Below are positions 1 through 6,920 of a stretch of 11,740 bases of DNA, in pieces; the stretch's first letter is position 1; every line of letters begins with the position of its first letter. Origin of the DNA: Bacteroidota bacterium (GTDB lineage Bacteria; Bacteroidota; Bacteroidia; Bacteroidales; CG2-30-32-10); NCBI GenBank assembly GCA_013334735.1, contig JAAXXA010000038.1, positions 1 through 11,740 of the forward strand. Reading direction: 5' to 3'. The position numbers and the translations under genes are program-made. The notes under the pieces were generated by a model, which searched no databases, had not been told where the DNA came from, and was given only the letters and a program-made list of their open reading frames with translations.

Positions 1-103
1 TGCCCTAATTCTAATAGGTTTTAAAGTTATAAAGTTAAAATAAATTTGCTTTATATTTCATTCATGCTCGCCCTAACCCCGCAATTTTGCCATGCCAGCG
101 CTC

Positions 104-117
104 TTCGCCGAGGCGAA
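104..117. repeat. Short palindrome TTCGCC-ga-GGCGAA
   Basis: This is a perfect 6-bp inverted repeat with a 2-base loop, in otherwise AT-rich DNA. It has the same form (TNCGCC...GGCGNA) as the palindrome found inside the broken tRNA copy at 8332-8346. That suggests a dispersed family of GC-rich mini-palindromes, although two copies are too few to prove it. Confidence 0.45.
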
Positions 118-214
118 TTCTGCTATACAGGAAATAGGAGTTTTCAAAAATATAAAATGACTCTTTTTTTTTTAGTTGAAGACCAAAATCCTTTTGAATT
201 AAATTGAAATCTTA

Positions 215-396
215 TTTCTGCTGACGTCAGTTGGAGTAGGATAATATGCGTGTGGAATGTGTGAAGGACGGCGATTCGAAATTCCGCTATATGCAAAAAA
301 ATAAAAATGAGTACAAATGGTATCGGAATTTCGGTGCCGGAACACGCATATATCCGGCAGGCAAGAGGGCAGGGAAGAAACCTTCGGCAGCAGAAA
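215..396. repeat. Nested multi-arm inverted-repeat element
   Basis: Several pairs of arms nest around one centre. 215-223 (TTTCTGCTG) pairs with 388-396. 239-242 (GGAT) pairs with 352-355. 244-253 (ATATGCGTGT) pairs with 342-351. 269-272 (CGGC) pairs with 336-339. 277-286 (CGAAATTCCG) pairs with 324-333, leaving a central loop at 287-323. All arms are in the correct nested order, so either strand could fold into one long, interrupted hairpin of about 180 nt. The left side also contains the perfect palindrome CTGACGTCAG at 221-230. It could be a MITE-like or REP-like repeat or a structured RNA; the sequence alone does not decide which, and no transposase is nearby. Confidence 0.6.
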
Positions 397-404
397 AGCT
401 TTAG

Positions 405-427
405 GTTCTTTTGGCTTTCAAAAGAAC
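405..427. repeat. Perfect 9-bp hairpin next to an A-tract
   Basis: GTTCTTTTG (405-413) and CAAAAGAAC (419-427) form a perfect stem with a 5-base loop. The tract on the + strand side is A-rich, and on the minus strand the hairpin is followed by CTAAAG. Neither strand therefore has the U-tract of an intrinsic terminator. It sits just outside the nested inverted-repeat element and may be part of the same repeat unit. Confidence 0.5.
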
Positions 428-655
428 AAAAAAATAATAAGTGAATTGTAAGTTTTCTATTGAATAGTACTAAAGTAATAAAAGAAGCCCTCAATTTTTC
501 CACTTGCGCCTACTTTTTTTATACAAAGTAAAAAAATATTTTTCCCTCCTCAACTTTTCCGATTGATTCCATAAAACTCTTTGCTAATCTACAAACCAAC
601 CTAAAAATAATTGTAATTTAACACTGAAATAGTAGATAATTTCATTAAAAATTCT

Positions 656-663
656 TATCTTTG
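656..663 (+). promoter_or_regulatory. -7 box TATCTTTG upstream of the protease gene
   Basis: The sequence fits the Bacteroidota primary sigma -7 consensus TAnnTTTG exactly and lies 66 bases before the protease ATG, giving a predicted leader of roughly 60 nt. No clear -33 TTG is seen at the expected distance (about 19-20 bases upstream), so the promoter is only partly supported. The leader is A/T-rich with no Shine-Dalgarno, as is usual in this phylum. Confidence 0.5.
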
Positions 664-729
664 ACAATTATTAATAGATTTATAATAATTAAACTTGTAA
701 ATAAAGCTTGACATTTAACATAATATTTC

Positions 730-3700
730 ATGAGAAAAAAAGCGTTATTTATTTCTGCTTTATTATTAATTATTACTATTGCCAGGGCTGCTTACTTTGA
801 AAGGCTTCCATATACTATTACCCAACCAGATGGAAAAACCATAAGCTGTTTTGTTTCCGGCGATGAGTTTTTTAATTGGATCCATGATAGTGAAGGATAT
901 ACTATTATTCAAGCCTCCAATGGGTTTTATTATTATGCAGTAAGGAATGGTGATTTACTAAAACCCTCTATATATTTAGCAAACAATGTGGATCCTGCAA
1001 GTGTGGGAATAGAAAAATGGAATAAAATTTCAAAAACAGAGTATCAGCGCAGGCGGGATAAAATGTTTAAGTACAAAACAACCAGCAAAGACGGACCAAG
1101 CAAGGCGCCTCTGTCAGGGATTATTAATAATCTTACTGTTTATATCAGATTTTCAGATGATGCCGAATTTACAACGACAAGACAATCTTTTGACGACAAA
1201 CTTAATCCGGCAACTGGTGTTGCTCTCAAATCATATTTCAAGGAAGTTTCTTATAACAATCTAACTATTAGCAGCACTCACTATCCTGCTTGCGCGTTAA
1301 CAACAAATTTATCTTATCAGGATACTCATACACGCGGCTATTTTCAACCTTATAATGCTACTACAAATACTTTAGGTTACAACAATGATGCTGATAGAAC
1401 TTCAAGAGAACAAACTTTACTCTTTGATGCCATAACCTGGATAAATGCAAATTCACCTGTTCCCGGAACATTAAACATAGATAGTGATGGTGATAATAAG
1501 GTAGATAATGTTTGCTTTATTATAAAAGGCAATAGTGATGGATGGGAAGATTTATTATGGTCGCACAGATGGTCATTATATTCTAAAACTGTAAATATTA
1601 ATGGAAAAAGAGTATATGCTTATACTTTTCAACCTGAAAATCAGGTAATAGTCAGGACCCTTTGCCATGAAATGTTTCATACTTTAGGAGCGCCTGATTT
1701 GTATCATTATAATGATGGTGGTCTAAATATTTCACCCGTTGGATCATGGGATTTAATGGAAAATGGCAGCGGACACATGCTTGCTTATATGAAATGGAAA
1801 TATACAGGTAAAACATGGATTAATTCTGTTCCGGAAATCTCTACGTCCGGCACTTATACTTTAAATCCCATAACTTCAGCTGCAGGTAATTGCTATAAAA
1901 TTGCATCGCCTAACTCTACCGGCGAATATTTTATGGTTGAATACCGTAATAAAAGCGGAACCTTTGAATCAAATGTGCCGGGTTCAGGTTTAATAGTTTA
2001 CAGAATAGATACATCGGAAACCGGCAATGCAAGCGGACCTCCTGACGAAATTTATATTTATAGACCAGGCGGTACTAATACAACTAACGGCACTCCAAAT
2101 TCCGCTTTTTTTTCATCAGGAGCAGGAAGAACATCAATAAATGATGCGACAGATCCAGGTAGTTTTCTGCAGGATGGAAGTGCTGGCGAATTAAATATTT
2201 CAAATATAACGACTGCCGGCTCAACAATATCTTTTGACGTAACTTTTGGTCCAATGACATTCATTTCTTCTACTGCAACTCAGGATAATGTTACCTCTGT
2301 TATGCCAGGAAGTAATGATGCTGAAGTTATCGGATTTGAGATAGATACTCATGGCAGTTCCTCCCCTATAAATGTTACGGAATTAACAATGTCAATGGCT
2401 GGTACAACTAATATAAACGATATAAATAATATTAAAATATACTACACCGGACTTAGTTCAAATTTTGTTGCAAGCAATCAGTTTGGTTCAACAATTACAC
2501 CTGCTGCAGGTTCAATACTTGTTAGCGGAAATCAAACGCTTGCACCCGGAACTAATTATTTTTGGATAGCTTATGATGTGAAATCGTCCGCTACAATTAA
2601 CGATTTAATAGATGCAAACGTATTAACTGCAAGAGTTGACGGTATTTTAAGAACTCCTGATGTTACAAATCCCGGTGGCGCTCGAACTATTGCCATTACT
2701 TATTGTGCTGCAGGTTCAAATACTACTTCCGTTGGATATATTTCTAGAGTCAGGTTAGGCGCAATTGATCAAACCTCAACATTAGGAACAGCAGGATATG
2801 AAGATTATACATCACAAACTGCAAATATGCAAATTGGTGTAAACTCTACAATAACAGTTAACAGATCTGCTGTTTTTTTAAAAGATTCTTTATTAATATG
2901 GGTTGATTGGAATAAAGATGGTGATTTTTTAGATACTGATGAAAATGTATTTTCTTCTTCTGCTCCCGCATCTTTATATTCAACAAGCTTTTCACCTCCC
3001 GGCGGAGCAGCAATTGGGACTACAAGAATGAGAATCAGATTAACTAATAATACTTACTTACCAAATAGCATCCCTTGTGGTACTTCCTATTATGGAGAAG
3101 TGGAAGATTATACAATAAATGTTATTGCTGCGCCTTGCATCCCTCCGGCAGCGCCAACAATAGGTATAATTACTCAACCAACATGCACTGTGATAACAGC
3201 AAGTGTATATTTAACGGGTTTACCTGAAACAGGGACTTGGACAATTAATCCCGGCAGCATTAGCGGGACAGGAACAGATACAACAATATCAGGGCTTACA
3301 GCCGATACAACTTATAACTTTATTGTTACAAATGAAACGGCGTGTACTTCAGTTGCATCCGAAAATGTGGTTATTAATTTACAACCGCAAACACCGGCAG
3401 CTCCGATAATAGGAACAATTACACAACCAAGCTGCGCTGTGCCAACAGCAAGTGTTGATTTAACAGGTTTACCTGCAACCGGAACTTGGACAATAAAACC
3501 GGACAGCATTACAGGATCAGGAACAAGCACAACAATATCAGGGCTTGCAGCCGATACAACTTATAATTTTACTGTTACAAATGATGCTGGCTGTATTTCA
3601 GCAGCATCAGGCGATGTGGTTATAAATACACAACCTGAACAACCCGCTACACCTGTAATAACGCTTATTGATAATATCTTACATTCCAACGCTGCAAATG

Positions 3701-4101
3701 GTAACCAATGGTATAATCAGGATGGTTTGATAAGTGATGCCATTTATCAAGATTACACTGTATCAGCAAATGGCGTTTATTACGTAGTTGTAACACTTTC
3801 AGCTTGCAGTTCGGATACATCAAATAATATAAATGTTGTAATTTCGGGGATTGAACAATTGGAGTTGTATAATTCAATAATAATATATCCTAATCCTGCG
3901 TCAGATAAGTTAATTATCGAAATAAAGGGCAATGCAAAAAATACAAATTTCGAGATATTTAATTCAATTGGTAAGCTTGTTTTCAAAGGAAATATATTAG
4001 AAAAAGCAGTTATAAAAACAACATACTTTTCTCACGGGATTTATTTAATAAAATTTGATACCGGTAAAACTATTGAATTTAAGAAAATTATAAGAAAATA
4101 G
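730..4101 (+). CDS. Secreted M6 family zinc metalloprotease with T9SS type A sorting domain
   Basis: This 1123-residue protein is predicted to be an extracellular or surface-bound endopeptidase. Residues 1-20 form a signal peptide, with a likely cut at ARA|AYF. The M6 catalytic domain spans about 130-505. It has an acidic D-rich loop (DSDGDNKVD, 251-259), the zinc motif HEMFHTLGAPD (His313, Glu314, His317, Asp323), and a downstream WDLM segment (340-343) that may supply the Met-turn. Residues 506-650 resemble the BNR-repeat neuraminidase N-terminal domain. Residues 651-798 form a GEVED domain (WVDWNKDGDF; GEVEDYTINV). Two 83-residue Ig-like repeats follow (about 808-973), then a shorter related segment. 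Residues about 1048-1123 form the por secretion tail (IIYPNP...GKLV...GIYLIKF), which directs T9SS export and surface attachment. All catalytic residues are present and no frame damage is seen. The natural substrate cannot be told. The next gene starts 37 bases downstream on the same strand, so co-transcription is possible. Confidence 0.9.
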   Translation: MRKKALFISALLLIITIARAAYFERLPYTITQPDGKTISCFVSGDEFFNWIHDSEGYTIIQASNGFYYYAVRNGDLLKPSIYLANNVDPASVGIEKWNKISKTEYQRRRDKMFKYKTTSKDGPSKAPLSGIINNLTVYIRFSDDAEFTTTRQSFDDKLNPATGVALKSYFKEVSYNNLTISSTHYPACALTTNLSYQDTHTRGYFQPYNATTNTLGYNNDADRTSREQTLLFDAITWINANSPVPGTLNIDSDGDNKVDNVCFIIKGNSDGWEDLLWSHRWSLYSKTVNINGKRVYAYTFQPENQVIVRTLCHEMFHTLGAPDLYHYNDGGLNISPVGSWDLMENGSGHMLAYMKWKYTGKTWINSVPEISTSGTYTLNPITSAAGNCYKIASPNSTGEYFMVEYRNKSGTFESNVPGSGLIVYRIDTSETGNASGPPDEIYIYRPGGTNTTNGTPNSAFFSSGAGRTSINDATDPGSFLQDGSAGELNISNITTAGSTISFDVTFGPMTFISSTATQDNVTSVMPGSNDAEVIGFEIDTHGSSSPINVTELTMSMAGTTNINDINNIKIYYTGLSSNFVASNQFGSTITPAAGSILVSGNQTLAPGTNYFWIAYDVKSSATINDLIDANVLTARVDGILRTPDVTNPGGARTIAITYCAAGSNTTSVGYISRVRLGAIDQTSTLGTAGYEDYTSQTANMQIGVNSTITVNRSAVFLKDSLLIWVDWNKDGDFLDTDENVFSSSAPASLYSTSFSPPGGAAIGTTRMRIRLTNNTYLPNSIPCGTSYYGEVEDYTINVIAAPCIPPAAPTIGIITQPTCTVITASVYLTGLPETGTWTINPGSISGTGTDTTISGLTADTTYNFIVTNETACTSVASENVVINLQPQTPAAPIIGTITQPSCAVPTASVDLTGLPATGTWTIKPDSITGSGTSTTISGLAADTTYNFTVTNDAGCISAASGDVVINTQPEQPATPVITLIDNILHSNAANGNQWYNQDGLISDAIYQDYTVSANGVYYVVVTLSACSSDTSNNINVVISGIEQLELYNSIIIYPNPASDKLIIEIKGNAKNTNFEIFNSIGKLVFKGNILEKAVIKTTYFSHGIYLIKFDTGKTIEFKKIIRK
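3151..3648 (+). repeat. Two tandem 249-bp coding repeats (83-residue Ig-like units)
   Basis: Units at 3151-3399 and 3400-3648 are offset by exactly 249 bases and keep the reading frame. Stretches such as ACAACAATATCAGGGCTT and GCCGATACAACTTATAA are identical or nearly so in both. In protein terms both units share TASV-LTGLP-TGTW, TTISGL-ADTTYNF and a cysteine pair. High similarity at the DNA level points to a fairly recent internal duplication, and makes the repeat number prone to change by recombination. Confidence 0.85.
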
Positions 4102-4138
4102 TTTAAAATATTTTACCCCATTTTTTAATTCATATTTT

Positions 4139-6595
4139 ATGACAACAAAACGAAATTTTATAATCATAAAAGTCATCGTATATGTCTTGTTAATTAACAA
4201 TTATCAATTAATAATCGATAATTGTTATGCCCAAAATAAAGGCGTGGCTATCAACTCTACAGGCAGCGCTGCCAATAACTCGGCAATGCTTGATGTAAGC
4301 TCCACTGACCAAGGCATTCGGATTCCAAGAGTTGCTCTTATTAGCACAACATCCGCTTTACCGATTACTAATCCGGCTAACAGCTTATTGGTTTACGATT
4401 CCGTAACTATAGGTGATGTTACTCCCGGATTTTATTATTGGGATGGAAGCGCTTCCAAATGGATAAAATTTTCAACAGGTAGTGGCGGTGGCTGGTCAAC
4501 CAGCGGCAATACAGGAACTGATTCCGCTTCAGATTTTATTGGTACTAAAGATGCTCAGGCATGGGTTATGAAAACAAATAACTCCGAAAGAATGAGAATA
4601 GCCAGCACAGGGAATATTGGTATTGGTACGGCAAGCCCTGACTTATCTGCTTCTTTAGATATAAGCTCTAGTGATAAAGGCATACTTATACCTCGTATGA
4701 CCACAATTCAGCGTGATGCTATTGCTTTACCTTCAATAGGTTTGCAGATTTTTAATACTGATTGCAACAATGTTAATTATTACAATGGTACTTGCTGGCT
4801 TTCAAATAGTAATTCATTACGCTCACCGGGTCTTATAACAGGGGCAACCGTTTTTTGCGCAGGAGCAACAGGTACTTTTTCAATTTCTGCGGTACCCGGT
4901 GCTAATAATTATACATGGACAGTACCGGCAGGAACTGGTATTACATCAGGACAAGGAACCACTTCCATAGATGTAACTTTCGGAAGTTATTCCGGTAATC
5001 TTTGTGTAACTGCAAATAATAATTGCGAAAATAGTCAGGCTTCGTGCATTGAGGTAGTTGTGAATACTCCACCTTCCACTCCCGGAAATATCACAGGTAC
5101 TTCAGCTGTTGCTAAGGGTACAGCTCCTGTTTCATACACTGTTGCTGCTGTTTTAGGAGCCACCACATATAATTGGACAGTACCAACAGGTGCAAGCATA
5201 GCTTCAGGTTCCGGGACATCTACTATTGTAGTGAATTATCCTTGTAGCGCCAGTTCCGGAAATGTAACCGTAACGGCACAAAGCAGTTGTGGAATAAGCG
5301 CCCCTTCTGTATTGCTTATCACAGCCGGTCCTATAGCTAATGCTGGAAGTCCGGTTTTTGGCGGAGCAGGAATTGGCGGTGTTAGCATTTTTCCAACTGC
5401 ATCGGGAAGTTCGCCTCCTTATACATATTTATGGAGCCCTGCAACGGGTTTATCCAGTACTGCTATAGCCAATCCTGTTGCGCAATGTACAGGAGCCACT
5501 ACTACTTACACCGTAACAGTTACTGATGCCAATACTTGTACTGCAACCAGTTCGGTAGTTGTATCACGTACGTTAACAGCTAATGCCGGAGCTAATATTA
5601 CAGGTACTGCTTGTGGCGCTGCTCCTGCTATAGGAGGTAGTCCAACTGCATCCGGATATACCCCGCCTGTTACTTATTCATGGAGTCCAACAACTGGTTT
5701 ATCCGATCCATCTCTTTCAAATCCATTTGCAGGTCCCGTCAATACTACTACATACACGGTAATTATTACGGATGCTAACGGATGTTTTAAAAATTCTTCT
5801 ATGGTTTATACGGCCGTAGCCCCTCCCTCTCTCTCAAATACTGCAACAATTAATTATAGCGGTTCTATCACAAGCTGGACAGTTCCGCTTGGTATCACAT
5901 GCATTTCTATTGATGCTTATGGAGCAACAGGAGGAACGGGTTCCGGTGGAAATGGAGGTACAAAAGTCGGTGGTTCAGGAGCGGAAATGAAAGGGTATTT
6001 CTCTGTAACTGCCGGTCAAGTGTTAAAAGTGTTAGTGGGGCAGAGGGGCTTTGATGGAAATAGTCGCTCCGGGGGAGGAGGAGGAGGTACTTTTGTTGCT
6101 GATAATATTGATAATCCTTTAATTGTTGCAGGAGGAGGAAGCGGTGGAAGTTCAACAGACACCTGGTACGGGGTTGGACAGAACGGATCAATAGGTCCCA
6201 ACGGAGGTAGCAGTAATTGTTGTGCAGGAGGTACCGCAGGAGGAGGAGGTAATGCAACAAGTAATCAATCGGCAGGTGGCGGTGGATTTATAGGTGATGG
6301 CGTTGGCACTAATTGTAATTATACAGCAGGAGGACAAAGTTTTATAAATGGAGGAGCAGGAGGCGCTGCATCAGCCAGCGATGGAGGAGCAGGAGGGTTT
6401 GGTGGAGGTTCTGGCGGAGGTTGTGGTGGTAGCGGCGCAGGAGGTGGTTATTCAGGAGGTGCGGGAGGAAAATATGTATGGGGAGATGGTTCAAACGGTG
6501 TTGCAGGAGGAGGGGGATCGTATAACAAAGGCGTTAACCAAACCAATACAGGCAGCGCTCCAACAGGAAATGGACTGGTAACGATCAAATATTAG
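4139..6595 (+). CDS. Secreted PKD-like protein with C-terminal ALK/LTK-type glycine-rich domain
   Basis: This 818-residue protein starts at the first ATG. Residues 1-31 look like a signal peptide ending CYA|Q. Two copies of a motif common in Bacteroidota surface and tail-fibre-like proteins follow (MLDVSSTDQGIRIPRV at 50-65; SLDISSSDKGILIPRM at 172-187). Between them lies an ERMRI...GNIGIGT segment of the kind found before S74 (chaperone of endosialidase) domains, but no S74 domain is present. Residues about 229-397 form two PKD-like domains (NYTWTVPAG; TYNWTVPTG). Residues about 398-556 form two repeats with SWSPTTGL...TTYTV...TDANGC. The C-terminal part, about 577-818, is a glycine-rich domain with PLIVAGGG, AGGGG, GGFGGGSGGGCGG, GGGYSGG and a final GLVTIKY. 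In order and motif this resembles the Pfam 'Gly_rich' domain shared with ALK/LTK receptors. No T9SS type A or B tail is visible. Function is unknown; adhesion or matrix building is an inference from the domain set. Confidence 0.8.
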   Translation: MTTKRNFIIIKVIVYVLLINNYQLIIDNCYAQNKGVAINSTGSAANNSAMLDVSSTDQGIRIPRVALISTTSALPITNPANSLLVYDSVTIGDVTPGFYYWDGSASKWIKFSTGSGGGWSTSGNTGTDSASDFIGTKDAQAWVMKTNNSERMRIASTGNIGIGTASPDLSASLDISSSDKGILIPRMTTIQRDAIALPSIGLQIFNTDCNNVNYYNGTCWLSNSNSLRSPGLITGATVFCAGATGTFSISAVPGANNYTWTVPAGTGITSGQGTTSIDVTFGSYSGNLCVTANNNCENSQASCIEVVVNTPPSTPGNITGTSAVAKGTAPVSYTVAAVLGATTYNWTVPTGASIASGSGTSTIVVNYPCSASSGNVTVTAQSSCGISAPSVLLITAGPIANAGSPVFGGAGIGGVSIFPTASGSSPPYTYLWSPATGLSSTAIANPVAQCTGATTTYTVTVTDANTCTATSSVVVSRTLTANAGANITGTACGAAPAIGGSPTASGYTPPVTYSWSPTTGLSDPSLSNPFAGPVNTTTYTVIITDANGCFKNSSMVYTAVAPPSLSNTATINYSGSITSWTVPLGITCISIDAYGATGGTGSGGNGGTKVGGSGAEMKGYFSVTAGQVLKVLVGQRGFDGNSRSGGGGGGTFVADNIDNPLIVAGGGSGGSSTDTWYGVGQNGSIGPNGGSSNCCAGGTAGGGGNATSNQSAGGGGFIGDGVGTNCNYTAGGQSFINGGAGGAASASDGGAGGFGGGSGGGCGGSGAGGGYSGGAGGKYVWGDGSNGVAGGGGSYNKGVNQTNTGSAPTGNGLVTIKY
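4195..4227. repeat. 11-bp palindromic repeat inside the signal-peptide coding region
   Basis: TAACAATTATC (4195-4205) and GATAATTGTTA (4217-4227) form a perfect 11-bp inverted repeat with an 11-base loop. It lies wholly inside the coding sequence and encodes the LINNYQLIIDNCY part of the leader peptide. The polar residues NNYQ and DN make this signal peptide atypical. The simplest reading is an AT-rich mini-palindrome that has entered the gene, or evolved in it, while the export function was kept. Confidence 0.6.
5338..5812 (+). repeat. Two tandem Ig/PKD-like coding repeats
   Basis: The translated segments at about residues 398-476 and 477-556 of the glycine-rich protein align with each other: N-A-G, then PTASG, a two-proline linker, Y-W/S-WSP-TGLS, NP, TTTYTV and TDAN-C. 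This is a diverged tandem duplication, less conserved in DNA than the repeats in the upstream protease. It probably forms part of an extended stalk that presents the C-terminal glycine-rich domain. Confidence 0.65.
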
Positions 6596-6631
6596 AAAAA
6601 CTTTTTTTTAATCAATTCAAGAAAATAATTT

Positions 6632-6639
6632 TATCTTTG
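6632..6639 (+). promoter_or_regulatory. -7 box TATCTTTG after the glycine-rich gene
   Basis: This is an exact fit to TAnnTTTG, 282 bases before the PorP/SprF start codon. If used, it would give a long leader of about 270 nt containing the hairpin at 6753-6822, or a short independent RNA. No clear -33 element is visible, so use is uncertain. Confidence 0.35.
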
Positions 6640-6752
6640 AAACCAATTAAACCCAAATTACGTAATAAAGTAGAATATCAACCAATTTAATATAATTATT
6701 TGTCATTTATACTAAAAACGGAATAAATTGTCGCATTTTATGAATACAAAAA

Positions 6753-6822
6753 GGTATAGAGGTATTCGGTATAAAGGCATAAGGAAGAGCAGGTTATACC
6801 ATATTCCTTTATACCCTATACC
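6753..6822. repeat. GGTATA-type stacked hairpin
   Basis: GGTATAG (6753-6759) pairs with CTATACC (6816-6822), and GGTATAAAGG (6768-6777) pairs with CCTTTATACC (6806-6815). The right arms are contiguous, while 8 bases (containing a further GGTATT) separate the left arms. The loop is 28 bases and contains another near-palindromic GGTTATACC. There is no U-tract, so this is not a simple terminator. It may be a dispersed repeat or a leader RNA structure. Confidence 0.5.
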
Positions 6823-6890
6823 AGAAACCCAAATGCAGTAAATTACCCCGTACAAAGTATAGCATTATATAAATTAACAATTAATTTTAT

Positions 6891-6898
6891 TACTTTTG
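6891..6898 (+). promoter_or_regulatory. -7 box TACTTTTG of the PorP/SprF gene
   Basis: This box fits TAnnTTTG and lies 22 bases before the ATG, which would give a leader of roughly 15-18 nt. The AT-rich DNA upstream has no unambiguous -33 TTG. It is the better placed of the two candidate promoters for this gene. Confidence 0.5.
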
Positions 6899-6920
6899 TA
6901 AAATCTAAAGATTATAGATA

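Larger units (their letters stand above)
1..729. other. 729-base stretch without a credible gene
   Basis: I see no supported gene here. A 119-codon reading frame on the minus strand (144-503) is rejected because it is rich in Phe/Leu/Ile/Cys, resembles no family I know, and overlaps a large inverted-repeat structure. What is present: a small palindrome at 104-117, a nested inverted-repeat element at about 215-396, a 9-bp hairpin at 405-427, and a promoter-like box at 656-663 that probably serves the protease gene. The base composition is AT-rich, with GC-richer islands inside the repeat element. Confidence 0.7.
6596..6920. other. 325-base intergenic region before the PorP/SprF gene
   Basis: No gene is seen. 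The region starts with a T-tract (6602-6609) not preceded by a convincing hairpin. It then holds a promoter-like box (6632-6639), a stacked GGTATA-type hairpin (6753-6822) and a second promoter-like box (6891-6898) close to the PorP/SprF start. The separation and the two -7 boxes suggest that the PorP/SprF gene is transcribed at least partly on its own rather than only by read-through. Confidence 0.6.

Noticed and set aside
215..396. Integron attC site or retron msr-msd
   Set aside because: The arms lack the conserved attC core ends, and no integrase or reverse transcriptase is encoded nearby.
405..427. Intrinsic terminator
   Set aside because: The 9-bp stem is perfect but neither strand has a T-run directly after it.
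144..503. 119-codon reading frame on the minus strand
   Set aside because: It has low-complexity hydrophobic composition and no recognisable family, overlaps a nested inverted-repeat element, and has no promoter or RBS support. Probably non-coding.
6348..6581. 77-codon + frame rich in Glu and Val within the glycine-rich gene
   Set aside because: It is a shadow of GGA-rich codons read in another frame; the true frame has clear domain structure through to its stop.
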